Assembly: GCA_040387375.1 (NCBI GenBank) | Contig: JAZKDW010000026.1 | Coordinates: forward strand, 16,225 to 80,224 | Origin: JAZKDW01 sp040387375 | GTDB lineage: Bacteria; Pseudomonadota; Gammaproteobacteria; Burkholderiales; Burkholderiaceae_D | DNA length: 64,000 nt | Direction of reading: 5' to 3' | The notes under the pieces: generated by a model | What the model was told of the DNA's origin: nothing | What the model saw: the letters and a program-made list of their open reading frames with translations, nothing else | Databases searched by the model: none | Shown: positions 31,326 to 40,077 of the stretch, piece by piece | Layout: each line of letters opens with the position of its first letter | Numbering within the stretch: position 1 is the stretch's first letter | Made by a program: the position numbers and the translations under genes

Positions 31326-32137
31326 GCCTGCCCTCGACCGGGTTGCAATCGATGGCCGGGGCGAACGAAAATTCCGCTTTGAAAGTCGTGGGTCTGTCGA
31401 AAAAATTCGGGCAGGTCACGGCTCTGGACAATGTGAACATTGACATTCCGAAGCGGAGTTTTGTAAGTCTTCTTGGTCCTTCCGGCTGCGGCAAGAGCAC
31501 CTTGCTGGCGCTGATGGCCGGATTGGAAAAACCCAGTTCCGGCAGCGTATTTGTTCATGGAAAAGAACTCCGCGAACCGAACAGCGCTGCCGGCATGGTT
31601 TTTCAAAAAGACCTGCTGCTTGAATGGAAGACCGCGCTGGAAAACATCCTGTTCCAGTTCGAGATACGCGGATTGCCCTCCGCTCCCCATGTGGCGCGCG
31701 CCACCAGTCTGTTGGAACTGGTTGGCCTGGGCGCCTTTGCCGGAGCCTATCCGCATCAGCTTTCAGGCGGGATGCGGCAGAGAGTCGCGCTTTGCCGCGC
31801 CCTTGTGCATGAACCCGAACTGCTGTTAATGGACGAGCCGTTTGGCGCGCTTGACGCGATCACGCGGGAGAAAGTGGCAATCGATCTGGAAAATATTACG
31901 GCCAACTCGGAAAAGACCGTCGTGTTTGTCACGCACAGTCTGGAGGAGGCGGTATTTCTTGGCGATGTCGTGCTGGTCCTGTCGGCCCGGCCCGGCCGAA
32001 TTACGACGCGAATCGATGTTGACGTCCCAAGACCCCGCCGCGAATGGCCGCGTGGCGTTTCGGTCTTCACGCCATACATAGATCGGGCGTTCGCCGCCCT
32101 CAAAGAGGCAGGAGCGTATGACCATGCCGCCGTCTAG
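31322..32137 (+). CDS. ABC transporter ATPase, NitT/TauT type
   Basis: 271-residue ATP-binding protein. Walker A GPSGCGKST, Q-loop in AAGMVFQKDLLLEWKTALEN, signature LSGGMRQR, Walker B LLLMDEPFGALDA, and the switch VTHSLEEAVFLGD. ATG 31322 overlaps the preceding stop (ATGA); an in-frame GTG at 31316 is the alternative. Closest in character to SsuB/TauB ATPases. The downstream permease start overlaps its end by 20 nt. Confidence 0.92.
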   Translation: MSLPSTGLQSMAGANENSALKVVGLSKKFGQVTALDNVNIDIPKRSFVSLLGPSGCGKSTLLALMAGLEKPSSGSVFVHGKELREPNSAAGMVFQKDLLLEWKTALENILFQFEIRGLPSAPHVARATSLLELVGLGAFAGAYPHQLSGGMRQRVALCRALVHEPELLLMDEPFGALDAITREKVAIDLENITANSEKTVVFVTHSLEEAVFLGDVVLVLSARPGRITTRIDVDVPRPRREWPRGVSVFTPYIDRAFAALKEAGAYDHAAV

Positions 32138-32939
32138 CGTTGCCAATGCCACGACCGGGCGCGTCGAAAGACGCTTGCGATCGCTGGCGCCTGTCACTCA
32201 CACCCTGTGGGCGCTTTTGTCGTTTTCCATCGCACTTTTCGTCTGGCAGGCCGTGGTCAGCCTGGGGCAGTATCAGGAGGTGGTGCTCCCAGGTCCATGG
32301 GCGGTGATGCTCGAGATCATCAAGCGCCGCGAACTCCTGCTGGTCCACAGCCTTGTAACCTTACGCGAGATCGGGATCGGGTTTGCATTATCGGTCGTGA
32401 TCGGGATGCCGATCGGCGCAGCAGTGGCATTTTCCAAGCCATTGTCCAGGTTGTTGATGCCCTTGCTGGTGGTGTCAAACTCGATTCCCAAGGTCGCGAT
32501 TGCACCGCTCTTTCTTATCTGGTTCGGGTTTGGTCAGCTGACGAACATTGTCCTTGCCGTTCTGGTGGCGATATTTCCCATCGTGATCAACACGACGCTT
32601 GGCCTGACCCATATCGATCCGGACCTGATCAGGCTGGGCAGGGTGATGGGCGGCAGCCCGCTTCGCATTTTCTGGCGCATGCGGGTTCCCGCAGCGCTGC
32701 CCAGCATCTTCGCGGGCCTGAAGCTGGCAATTACCCTGGCGACGATCGGCGTCATCGTTGGCGAAATGATCGCCGGCCAGGCAGGCCTTGGCTACCTGGC
32801 CCAATATGCCTCCGGCCAGCTTCTGACGGTGATGGCCTTTGCTGCCATCGTCGTCATGTCTGTACTGGGCGTGATGCTTTTTTACGCAGTCGCCTGGCTT
32901 GAGTCAGCAATGATCGGGTCAAATCGCCGCGCGCCTTGA
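32118..32939 (+). CDS. ABC transporter permease, NitT/TauT type
   Basis: 273-residue membrane protein with about six hydrophobic segments (near 31-50, 83-105, 115-145, 190-220 and 235-255). The coupling-loop region LGRVMGGSPLRIFWRMRVPA is near residues 172-191, and GEMIAGQAGLGYL near 215-227, both typical of SsuC/TauC permeases. AGGAG precedes the start; ATG 32124 is an equally good alternative. It completes the importer with the two genes upstream. Confidence 0.92.
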   Translation: MTMPPSSVANATTGRVERRLRSLAPVTHTLWALLSFSIALFVWQAVVSLGQYQEVVLPGPWAVMLEIIKRRELLLVHSLVTLREIGIGFALSVVIGMPIGAAVAFSKPLSRLLMPLLVVSNSIPKVAIAPLFLIWFGFGQLTNIVLAVLVAIFPIVINTTLGLTHIDPDLIRLGRVMGGSPLRIFWRMRVPAALPSIFAGLKLAITLATIGVIVGEMIAGQAGLGYLAQYASGQLLTVMAFAAIVVMSVLGVMLFYAVAWLESAMIGSNRRAP

Positions 32940-33062
32940 GAAGCCAGGTTTCGCAACTTTGCACGCCATCGTTCCCCATGCTTGCGGCGACTTGTCAGCC
33001 CATGCCTGTCGACGGTTCACCGTTCCCATGTCAGATGGGTTTTCCAAACAAGAGAACATGCC

Positions 33063-35120
33063 ATGAAAAATTTTGTAGCAGTTGATACTGGGGGGACGTT
33101 TACCGATCTGGTGTCTTTCAATCCTGATAGTGGAGACGTGAAATACACCAAGAGTCTCACCACACACCACAATCCCATCGAGGGGATCCTGGCGTGCGCC
33201 GACAAAACCGATACCAGGCTCGAATCCGCCGCCATCTTCAAGCATGGAACGACGCTGGTAATCAATACACTCCTGGAAAGGTCGGGGCCGGAAATCGCGC
33301 TGGTCACGACGCGCGGATTTCGCGATGTCGTGGAACTCGGGCGAGGCAACCGGGCTGAACCATTTAATCTTTATTATCGGCGCGACCCGGCTCTGGTGCC
33401 GCGTGTGCGGCGTTTTGAGGTGACGGAACGGGTGAACGGCAGCGGACAGTCAACGATAGCGCCCAATGAAGCAGAAGTTCGCGACGTGGCGGAGTCCATT
33501 CGCGCAAGCGGCGCGGAAGCCGTTGCTGTGTCATTCATTAACTCCTATCTCGAACCAGCGCACGAACTTCTGGTTGCCAGCCTTCTGCGTACGTTGTTGC
33601 CTGAATGTTTCATCACGACCGGCGCTGAGCTTTCCAGGGAGTGGTACGAGTACGAGCGAACGGCAACAGCAACCGCGAACGCCTACGCCGGCCCGAAGAT
33701 TGGCGGCTACATCGCGTCCCTGGGCGGCGCCCTGGCAGAAAGAAAATTCAAGGGCCGCTTCTACCTGATGGGCTCGAACGGCGGCGTGCTTTCCGCAGCC
33801 CATGCTGCCAAGGCGCCCGTATTGCTGGTTGAGTCGGGTCCCATCGGCGGCTGTATCGGCGCCAGCGCCTTCGGCATTGCGCTCGGCATCGACAATATCA
33901 TCGCGTTCGATATGGGCGGAACAACCGCCAAATGCGCCCTGGTCGAGTCGGGCGAGTTTGCTGTCGACTCGATTTACTACGTCGGCGGATATGGACGCGG
34001 CATCCCCATCCGCGCACCGGTAGTCGATATCGTTGAGGTTGGCGCAGGCGGTGGCTCCATTGCCTGGCTGGACGAACAGAAGCGCCTTCGCGTCGGTCCT
34101 AAAAGCGCCGGTTCCACACCGGGGCCCGCATGTTATGGGCGCGGCGGATCCGAGCCTACCGTCACCGACGCCAATCTGCTGCTTGGAAGACTGAATGCGC
34201 AGAAGTTCCAGGGCGGCGAGATGGCGCTGGATGTTGAAAGGGCCGCCAGTGCGCTGGAGTCGAAAATCGGCGAAACGCTGGGATATCAAGGGCGGGAATC
34301 GCTGCTGGAACTGGCGGACGGCATTCTTTCGATAGCCGCCGTGATCATGGCTGGCGCGATCAAACGCATCACGATCGAGCGTGGCCGGGACCCGCGTGAT
34401 TTTGTTCTGTTTGCCTACGGTGGTGGCGGGCCTTTGCATTCCGCCGGACTGGCACGCGCGATGAACATTCCGATGGTGATCATTCCGCCGGAGCCGGGAA
34501 ATTTTTCCGCTATCGGCATGCTTCTGGCCGATATCCGCCGCGATATCGACCGCACCGTATTGCGGGCCATCGACGAGAACACGATCAGCGACCTCGAACG
34601 CACCTTTGCCGACATGGAAGCGCAGCTCGCTGGCGAAATGACGGCGGACTTCCCGGACATTGCCATCGAGTTCAAGCGTAGCGTGGAGATGCGATTTGTC
34701 GGACAGATGCATACCGTAAGGGTCCCGGTTCTGGCTACCGACACCCACACGATCCTTAACGGCGCCTTCCAGGCGATCTACCAAAAGCGTTACGGGCATG
34801 TCAATCCCAATGGCGAGTCTGAAGTTGTCTCGCTTCACACCGCGGCTCACGCCCGGACCCCGCGCCCGGAGATAGGGCGGCTGGCGGTGACCGGAAAGGG
34901 TGCGCCGCCGGCGCCGGGTACGCGCCCCATTTACTTTTCAGAGGCCAAGGCTGAGTTGCATGCTGCCGTGTTTGAGCGCGCGACCTTGCCGATCGGATTC
35001 GCATCGCCCGGACCCGCTGTGATCGAGGAATATGGGTCTACCACTATCGTCGGCCCGTTCGACACTTTTGAAGTGGGCGCGCTCGGTGAACTGAGGCTTC
35101 ATATCGGCAAGCAAAAATAA
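33063..35120 (+). CDS. hyuA: hydantoinase/oxoprolinase family protein, subunit A
   Basis: 685-residue HyuA-type ATPase subunit, as in N-methylhydantoinase, 5-oxoprolinase N-half and acetone/acetophenone carboxylase beta subunits. The acetate/sugar-kinase-like phosphate motif FVAVDTGGTFTDLV opens the protein (residues 3-16), with a second glycine-rich site IIAFDMGGTTAKCALVE near 279-295 and VEVGAGGGSIAWLD near 325-338. It couples ATP hydrolysis to amide or ring opening, or to carboxylation. ATG 33063 is chosen because it directly precedes the conserved opening; the frame is open to 32982. hyuB follows after 13 nt. Confidence 0.92.
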   Translation: MKNFVAVDTGGTFTDLVSFNPDSGDVKYTKSLTTHHNPIEGILACADKTDTRLESAAIFKHGTTLVINTLLERSGPEIALVTTRGFRDVVELGRGNRAEPFNLYYRRDPALVPRVRRFEVTERVNGSGQSTIAPNEAEVRDVAESIRASGAEAVAVSFINSYLEPAHELLVASLLRTLLPECFITTGAELSREWYEYERTATATANAYAGPKIGGYIASLGGALAERKFKGRFYLMGSNGGVLSAAHAAKAPVLLVESGPIGGCIGASAFGIALGIDNIIAFDMGGTTAKCALVESGEFAVDSIYYVGGYGRGIPIRAPVVDIVEVGAGGGSIAWLDEQKRLRVGPKSAGSTPGPACYGRGGSEPTVTDANLLLGRLNAQKFQGGEMALDVERAASALESKIGETLGYQGRESLLELADGILSIAAVIMAGAIKRITIERGRDPRDFVLFAYGGGGPLHSAGLARAMNIPMVIIPPEPGNFSAIGMLLADIRRDIDRTVLRAIDENTISDLERTFADMEAQLAGEMTADFPDIAIEFKRSVEMRFVGQMHTVRVPVLATDTHTILNGAFQAIYQKRYGHVNPNGESEVVSLHTAAHARTPRPEIGRLAVTGKGAPPAPGTRPIYFSEAKAELHAAVFERATLPIGFASPGPAVIEEYGSTTIVGPFDTFEVGALGELRLHIGKQK

Positions 35121-35133
35121 CGGAGAAGACGTC

Positions 35134-36921
35134 GTGTCCAACACTATTAATGCAGCAAAAAAATCAACGCTGGATCCCATCACCCTGGAGATCATTCGCA
35201 ACGAGGTGCAATCGATTCCCGACCTGGTCGAGGCGGACCTCATGCGTACCGCCTTCAGCCCGCTGATTTACGAATACAAGGACTACGCGGTCGGACTAGT
35301 TGACGCGCAAGGGCGCAGCATCGCCCTTGCCCGACAGGGCATACCGCTATTCCTGGCAAACCTGATCGGTCTGGCAGTCAATGACGGCCTCGCAACCTAC
35401 GGTACGCAAGGCATTGAAGCCGGTGATGTCATCGTGACCAACTATGCCGGCACCCTGGGTCAGCATTTGAACAATGTCGTGATGTATACGCCCGCATGTA
35501 CCAGTGATGGCAAGATTGTCGCGTTCATGGCGGTGGTGGGGCACTGGATTGATATCGGCGGCCAGTATCCAGGCTCATGCCTGGGCACGGACACGACAGA
35601 AGTATTTCAGGAAGGCCTGCAGATCAGATCGGTCAAGCTGATTGCCAAAGGCAAGAGGGTAGAAGAAATTTACCGGATCATTGAACACAATACCCGTTTG
35701 CCCGAGATGCTGCTGGGGGATATCGAAGCGCAACTGACAGGTTGTCTGAAGGGACGCGAGCTATTCATGAACCTGTTGGAGCGTCATGGTCATGATGTGC
35801 TGTTCGATGGTATTGACGAAATCTGGCGCAGCGCAGAAGCCGCTGCCAGAGCGGGAGTCGAGGCCATCCCAGATGGCGTCTATGAGATGGAAAGTTTTCT
35901 GGACGACGACGGTGTGGAACTGGGAAAACGCATACCGGTTCATGTGATCGTGCGCATCGAAGGGTCCGAATTCATCGTGGATTTTTCAAATGTGGCGGAT
36001 CAACTCAAGGGGCCATTCAATTCCGGCAGGTTCGGCGGTGCGGAAGTGTGCGCGCGGATTGCATTCAAGTATCTGGTGGTGCCTGACGAGCCGGCAAATG
36101 AAGGATGTTTTACGCCGGTCAGCGTGGTGATTCCACCAGGAAAATTCCTGAGTGCCGCCCCGAACGCCCCGTTCGCTAACTACAGCTTGCCACTTCCTAC
36201 GGTAATTGACACCATCATCGCGGCGATGGCTGAAGTGATGCCTGAAAAAGTGGCAGCCGGGCACCATGCTTCCTTTGGCGTATATGGTTTCAAGGGCAAG
36301 GATCCCCGGTCCGGCCGGCACTTCAATATTTTCGATACATCTCATGGCGGATGGGGCGGCTCCATGCATGGCGATGGCGTGGGACCTTACAAAACCCTGG
36401 GGCACGGTGACAACAAGGACATTCCGGTGGAGGTGCAAGAAGCGCTCTACCCGTTAATGGTGGAAAGTTACGCATGGCGTGACGATTCCGCGGGCGCAGG
36501 GCAGAATCGCGGCGGGTTAGGAACTGAAAAGGTTTACCGCATTACTGCGCCCTGTACGGCAAGCGTTGCACTGGAGCGGCATTTTTGCCCGCCATGGGGT
36601 CTGAAGGGAGGTGGTGCGGGCAGCGCGGGGTACGTTGAATTCCAGCGCGCTGGTGAACCACCATGCACGCTGTTGAAGCTCAGTGCCCTCGCCGTCGTTC
36701 CCGGTGACCGCCTTCATGTATATAGCAGCGGCGGTGGCGGTTATGGCTCACCGCTGCAGCGCTCACCCGAACAGGTTCACAACGATGTCGTTCAAGGATA
36801 CGTGAGTCCTCGCAATGCACTTGATCTGTATGGCGTAGTACTCGACGCAAAGCACGAGGTCGACCAGATCGCTACCGAGAATGAAAGGTCCCGGCTTCTG
36901 AGCCTGCCTGGCAATGTCTGA
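35134..36921 (+). CDS. hyuB: hydantoinase B/oxoprolinase family protein
   Basis: 595-residue HyuB-type subunit that pairs with HyuA. Family stretches: LDPITLEIIRNEVQSI near residues 12-27, RTAFSPLIYEYKDYAVGLVD near 38-57, DVIVTNYAGTLGQHLNNVV near 100-118, NSGRFGGAEVCARIAF, and a Gly-rich end (RGGLGTEKVYRI, SSGGGGYGSP). Starts with GTG at 35134 after GGAG. Its zinc-type active site in HyuB relatives uses Asp/His residues, present in the middle part. The pair's substrate is unknown: candidates include hydantoins, oxoproline-like lactams or a ketone. Confidence 0.92.
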   Translation: MSNTINAAKKSTLDPITLEIIRNEVQSIPDLVEADLMRTAFSPLIYEYKDYAVGLVDAQGRSIALARQGIPLFLANLIGLAVNDGLATYGTQGIEAGDVIVTNYAGTLGQHLNNVVMYTPACTSDGKIVAFMAVVGHWIDIGGQYPGSCLGTDTTEVFQEGLQIRSVKLIAKGKRVEEIYRIIEHNTRLPEMLLGDIEAQLTGCLKGRELFMNLLERHGHDVLFDGIDEIWRSAEAAARAGVEAIPDGVYEMESFLDDDGVELGKRIPVHVIVRIEGSEFIVDFSNVADQLKGPFNSGRFGGAEVCARIAFKYLVVPDEPANEGCFTPVSVVIPPGKFLSAAPNAPFANYSLPLPTVIDTIIAAMAEVMPEKVAAGHHASFGVYGFKGKDPRSGRHFNIFDTSHGGWGGSMHGDGVGPYKTLGHGDNKDIPVEVQEALYPLMVESYAWRDDSAGAGQNRGGLGTEKVYRITAPCTASVALERHFCPPWGLKGGGAGSAGYVEFQRAGEPPCTLLKLSALAVVPGDRLHVYSSGGGGYGSPLQRSPEQVHNDVVQGYVSPRNALDLYGVVLDAKHEVDQIATENERSRLLSLPGNV

Positions 36922-36936
36922 CATAAAGGAAGGCAT

Positions 36937-36981
36937 ATGAAATCAGTCACGTTTATTTATCGCGGACCTGCCTGGAAGTGA
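36937..36981 (+). other. 14-codon mini-ORF after hyuB
   Basis: ATG at 36937 has AAGGAAGG just upstream, 15 nt after the hyuB stop. It encodes only MKSVTFIYRGPAWK before TGA. The good ribosome site suggests the cut-off start of a former third gene of the operon, or a leader-like peptide. No product is recognised. Confidence 0.35.
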
Positions 36982-37375
36982 TCCATCCATACCGCGCTCA
37001 ATGCTGGAGCTTCTGTAGGGCGGTGCGGCGCTAATGATGTCGAGCGAATGAAAAAGCTGGGTTTTCCGCCCGTCCGCTTTCTGTTTGTAACCATTCTGAT
37101 TGAGTTGCCTTTCCGAATAAAGCACGGGATTCGGGCGGGTACGTAGCGCGGTTTGCGAGTCAGTGTACGGCGCTGCGTGCCGCTTTGGGGCGCCTTGCCT
37201 GCACCCTAAATCAACCCGCATCATCCGCACACTCACTGGCAAATCGCTCTAATCAAATGCCTTTAGACGGCGCAAAATCGGAAAAATCGCTGTCCCTGCC
37301 TTATTTCGTCAACCGCTCGAAGGCGCCTCCGGCATGGCTGAGCGGTTCGGGAGATGCCCAGCCATGCAACCTCTG
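36982..37375. other. gene-free spacer
   Basis: About 390 nt between the hyuB region and the lipoprotein gene. The minus-strand open frame across 36943-37242 has no ribosome site and an unlikely composition. A GTAGGGCGG at 37016 and a CCGCCC near 37066 recall the arms of the inverted repeat at 1032-1128, possibly a decayed copy. A 9-bp stem (37332-37340 with 37359-37367) lies just after the lipoprotein stop and may act in 3'-end formation. Confidence 0.45.
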
Positions 37376-37858
37376 CTACTTTTGCGCCACGGGAGTGGCG
37401 GCCGGGGCTGAGCCGCCGGCCACAGGAGCGGCAACCGGAAGTGAAATGGTCTCACCCATGATCACGCTGATCAGGTTTGGATAATCGTATGCCGCGCCAG
37501 AGCCCGCATCGATAGCGGCGCCAATCACACCGCCAAAAAGGATATTCCCGAACGCCATGCCCTTGACCGTGGATTTGACGGTTGCCATGCCCGGCGGCAA
37601 ATCCGCTTTTTCGCACTTCACGTCCATATCGCCATAGGCCCGGTTCACCGTGACAGTGCCTGGCGTGGTGACGTAATAAACACCCTTTGTATTATTGAGC
37701 TGACATGTTGCTCCGGCTACTTGCTCATTTTTGCTGCGGGCATCGACGGTCAGGACCTGATTCGTGCCGTTCACAATCGATGCGCAGCCGCTTAACATTG
37801 AAGCGGCGGCGATCGAGATGATTGCCGCCGTTCTGCCATTTACCATTTTTGAAAACAT
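37376..37858 (-). CDS. lipoprotein of unknown function
   Basis: About 160-residue exported lipoprotein. Signal peptide with lipobox L-S-G-C (ASMLSGCAS), so Cys near residue 25 of this start would be lipidated. The mature part has a beta-rich domain (GTNQVLTVDARSK, CQLNNTKGVYYVTTPGTVTV, CEKADLPPGM) and a Gly/Ala-rich hydrophobic stretch, FGNILFGGVIGAAIDAGSG, of the kind seen in glycine-zipper-like proteins. ATG 37858 is favoured because the GGGGG ribosome site lies at good distance; ATG 37861 and the longer frame to 37879 are alternatives. A 42-bp piece of this gene also occurs at 29437-29478. Confidence 0.82.
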   Translation of the reverse strand: MFSKMVNGRTAAIISIAAASMLSGCASIVNGTNQVLTVDARSKNEQVAGATCQLNNTKGVYYVTTPGTVTVNRAYGDMDVKCEKADLPPGMATVKSTVKGMAFGNILFGGVIGAAIDAGSGAAYDYPNLISVIMGETISLPVAAPVAGGSAPAATPVAQK

Positions 37859-37879
37859 CATCACCCCCTTGTTCGGCAA

Positions 37880-38362
37880 ATTGGCGTGCCGTTGCGCTTT
37901 TGGTTAGAATTTTTGGGTAGCCTTGGCATTGCCGATTCGATGGTATGGTCCGCATTCCACAGAAAAGCATGCCGACGGGACAACAAATGAGTCCACATCG
38001 ATCGTATATCGGGCAGGGAAAAGTGAGAATGGGAAATGAAAAATGGCTTCAAAAACCAATTTGAATAAGGAAAAAGTGTTGCGAAAGATGCTTTCGGATA
38101 GTTTGCCGACGGAATTTTATTATCAAAAAATCCATCAATTCAATGATGCCGAACAGGTAATCAGCCCGCCTCCGCTTTCGTTTTTCCGCCGCAATCACAA
38201 GCACTCCGCTCGCGCTCAAGGCTCAGGCCGGCGCTTGGTGCGTGATATGATAGAACCCTTTATTTCGTACGGCGGCACGCTCACTGCCCCAGCTGACAAT
38301 CGCCGGCAATTCCCCGGCGCTCAACCTGAATTTCCAGTCTGATCTTCGAAACGGAGTTTGAA
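37880..38362. other. spacer, with a doubtful 99-codon frame
   Basis: About 480 nt, locally AT-richer than its surroundings. A plus-strand frame at 38043-38342 (99 codons) has no clear ribosome site; its second half reads like non-coding sequence, so it is not called as a gene. A TATGAT at 38246-38251 could be the -10 of the exported-protein gene at 38363. Confidence 0.4.
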
Positions 38363-38716
38363 ATGCGGGCACAACGATTCCTGATTTGCATGCTGTTGGC
38401 AGCCGCCGCATTACCGGCGCAGGCATTTGAACGCCCGTTCCCGCCGATCGCAAAACGCGGCGCGATGTCAACCGCCGATTACCCGACGATCACGTTTGAC
38501 GGCAAACCGCGCAGGCTGTCGGTGGGCGCATGGATCCGCAATCAAAACAATACCATCGACATGCCGGCCTCATTGCGCGGCCGTGAATTTATCGTCAACT
38601 ACACCGAAAACAACCAGGGCGAAGTCGATCGCGTCTGGATTTTAAGTCCGCAGGAAGCGCAGGCGCCAGCGCCGGATCAACGCCAGAAAAATCAAGGGGC
38701 CGGGTTGCCCCGCTAA
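38363..38716 (+). CDS. small exported protein of unknown function
   Basis: 117-residue protein with a Sec signal peptide (residues 1-21, ending AQA), probably periplasmic. The mature part has ITFDGKPRRLSVGAWIRNQN and RGREFIVNYTENNQGEVDRV, a compact beta-rich layout, and a Gln/Pro-rich tail. CGGAG precedes the ATG by 6 nt. No family is recognised. It lies 4 nt before miaB on the same strand, so it may be co-transcribed. Confidence 0.75.
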   Translation: MRAQRFLICMLLAAAALPAQAFERPFPPIAKRGAMSTADYPTITFDGKPRRLSVGAWIRNQNNTIDMPASLRGREFIVNYTENNQGEVDRVWILSPQEAQAPAPDQRQKNQGAGLPR

Positions 38717-38720
38717 TTCA

Positions 38721-40064
38721 ATGCAAAAGAAATTATTCATTAAAACCTTCGGCTGCCAGATGAACGAGTACGACTCGGACAAGATGGCCGATGTGCTCAA
38801 CGCGTCCGACGGCTTCATCAAGACCGATACGCCGGAAGATGCCGATGTCATCCTGCTCAACACCTGCTCGGTGCGCGAAAAGGCGCAGGAAAAGGTATTC
38901 TCCGACCTCGGCCGCCTGCGCGAACTGAAACTGATCCGGCCCGGCCTGGTCATCGGCGTCGGCGGTTGTGTCGCCTCCCAGGAAGGGGAAGCGATTGTCA
39001 AGCGCGCACCTTACGTCGACGTGGTGTTCGGCCCGCAAACCTTGCATCGCCTGCCGCAGATGCTGGACCAGCGGCGCCTGACCGGACGCTCGCAAGTCGA
39101 CATCAGCTTTCCCGAAATCGAAAAATTCGATCACCTGCCGCCCGCCAAGGTGGACGGCGCGACCGCATTTGTGTCGATCATGGAAGGCTGCAGCAAATAT
39201 TGCAGCTATTGTGTGGTGCCTTACACCCGGGGCGAGGAAGTATCGCGCCGCTTTGACGATGTGCTGGCCGAAATCGCCGGACTGACCGCGCAGGGCGTCA
39301 GGGAAGTCACGCTGTTGGGGCAGAACGTCAACGCTTATCGCGGCGCGATGGCCGATGGCGAGATCGCGGATTTTGCGCTGCTGATCGAATACATCGCCGA
39401 AATCGACGGCATCGAACGCATCCGCTTTGTCACCAGCCATCCGAAGGAATTTTCGCAGCGCCTGATCGATGCCTACGCGAAGGTGCCCAAGCTGGCCGAT
39501 CATCTGTATCTGCCGGCCCAGCATGGGTCGGACCGGATCCTGGCCGCGATGAAGCGCGGTTATACCTCGCTGGAGTACAAATCGATCATCCGGCGCCTGC
39601 GCGAAGTACGGCCGAATATTGCGATTTCATCCGATTTCATCGTCGGCTTCCCGGGCGAAACCGAAGCCGATTTTGAAGCCATGATGAAGCTGATCGACGA
39701 CATAGGGTATGACAACAGCTTCAGTTTCATTTTCAGTCCGCGGCCCGGCACCCCGGCCGCCAACCTGGAAGACGATACGCCGTATGACGTCAAGCTCAAG
39801 CGCCTCCAGCGGCTGCAGGCCGTGATCGTTGAAAACACGAAAAAATACAGCCAGCAAATGGTCGGCACCGTGCAGCGCATCCTGGTCGAAGGTCCGTCCA
39901 AGAAAGATGCAAATGAAATGCAGGGCCGCAGCGAAAACAACCGCGTCGTCAATTTTGATGGCGGCCCGAATGGCGCACGGCTGATCGGCCAGATGATCGA
40001 TGTCAACATTACCCACACTTACGCGTATTCGTTGCGCGGCGAAGTTGTGGTGTATCCCTCTTAG
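38721..40064 (+). CDS. miaB: tRNA-2-methylthio-N6-dimethylallyladenosine synthase MiaB
   Basis: Radical SAM methylthiotransferase modifying A37 of tRNAs that read UNN codons. 447 residues. The N-terminal UPF0004 domain has Cys12, Cys49 and Cys83 for the auxiliary cluster. The radical SAM cluster is Cys157, Cys161 and Cys164 (CSKYCSYC). A C-terminal TRAM domain ends the protein. All numbers equal those of well-studied MiaB proteins. First gene of the miaB-phoH-ybeY-corC-lnt run. Confidence 0.97.
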   Translation: MQKKLFIKTFGCQMNEYDSDKMADVLNASDGFIKTDTPEDADVILLNTCSVREKAQEKVFSDLGRLRELKLIRPGLVIGVGGCVASQEGEAIVKRAPYVDVVFGPQTLHRLPQMLDQRRLTGRSQVDISFPEIEKFDHLPPAKVDGATAFVSIMEGCSKYCSYCVVPYTRGEEVSRRFDDVLAEIAGLTAQGVREVTLLGQNVNAYRGAMADGEIADFALLIEYIAEIDGIERIRFVTSHPKEFSQRLIDAYAKVPKLADHLYLPAQHGSDRILAAMKRGYTSLEYKSIIRRLREVRPNIAISSDFIVGFPGETEADFEAMMKLIDDIGYDNSFSFIFSPRPGTPAANLEDDTPYDVKLKRLQRLQAVIVENTKKYSQQMVGTVQRILVEGPSKKDANEMQGRSENNRVVNFDGGPNGARLIGQMIDVNITHTYAYSLRGEVVVYPS

Positions 40065-40077
40065 GAACACTCCTCAT

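Noticed and set aside
33531..34850. 439-codon minus-strand frame opposite hyuA
   Set aside because: Antisense to a strongly conserved gene, no ribosome site, no recognisable domain.
37332..37367. Cloverleaf-like sequence suggesting a tRNA
   Set aside because: Only one 9-bp stem forms; acceptor, D and T arms are missing.
38043..38342. 99-codon plus-strand frame upstream of the small exported protein
   Set aside because: Weak start, second half reads as non-coding, and the region probably holds the promoter of the gene at 38363.
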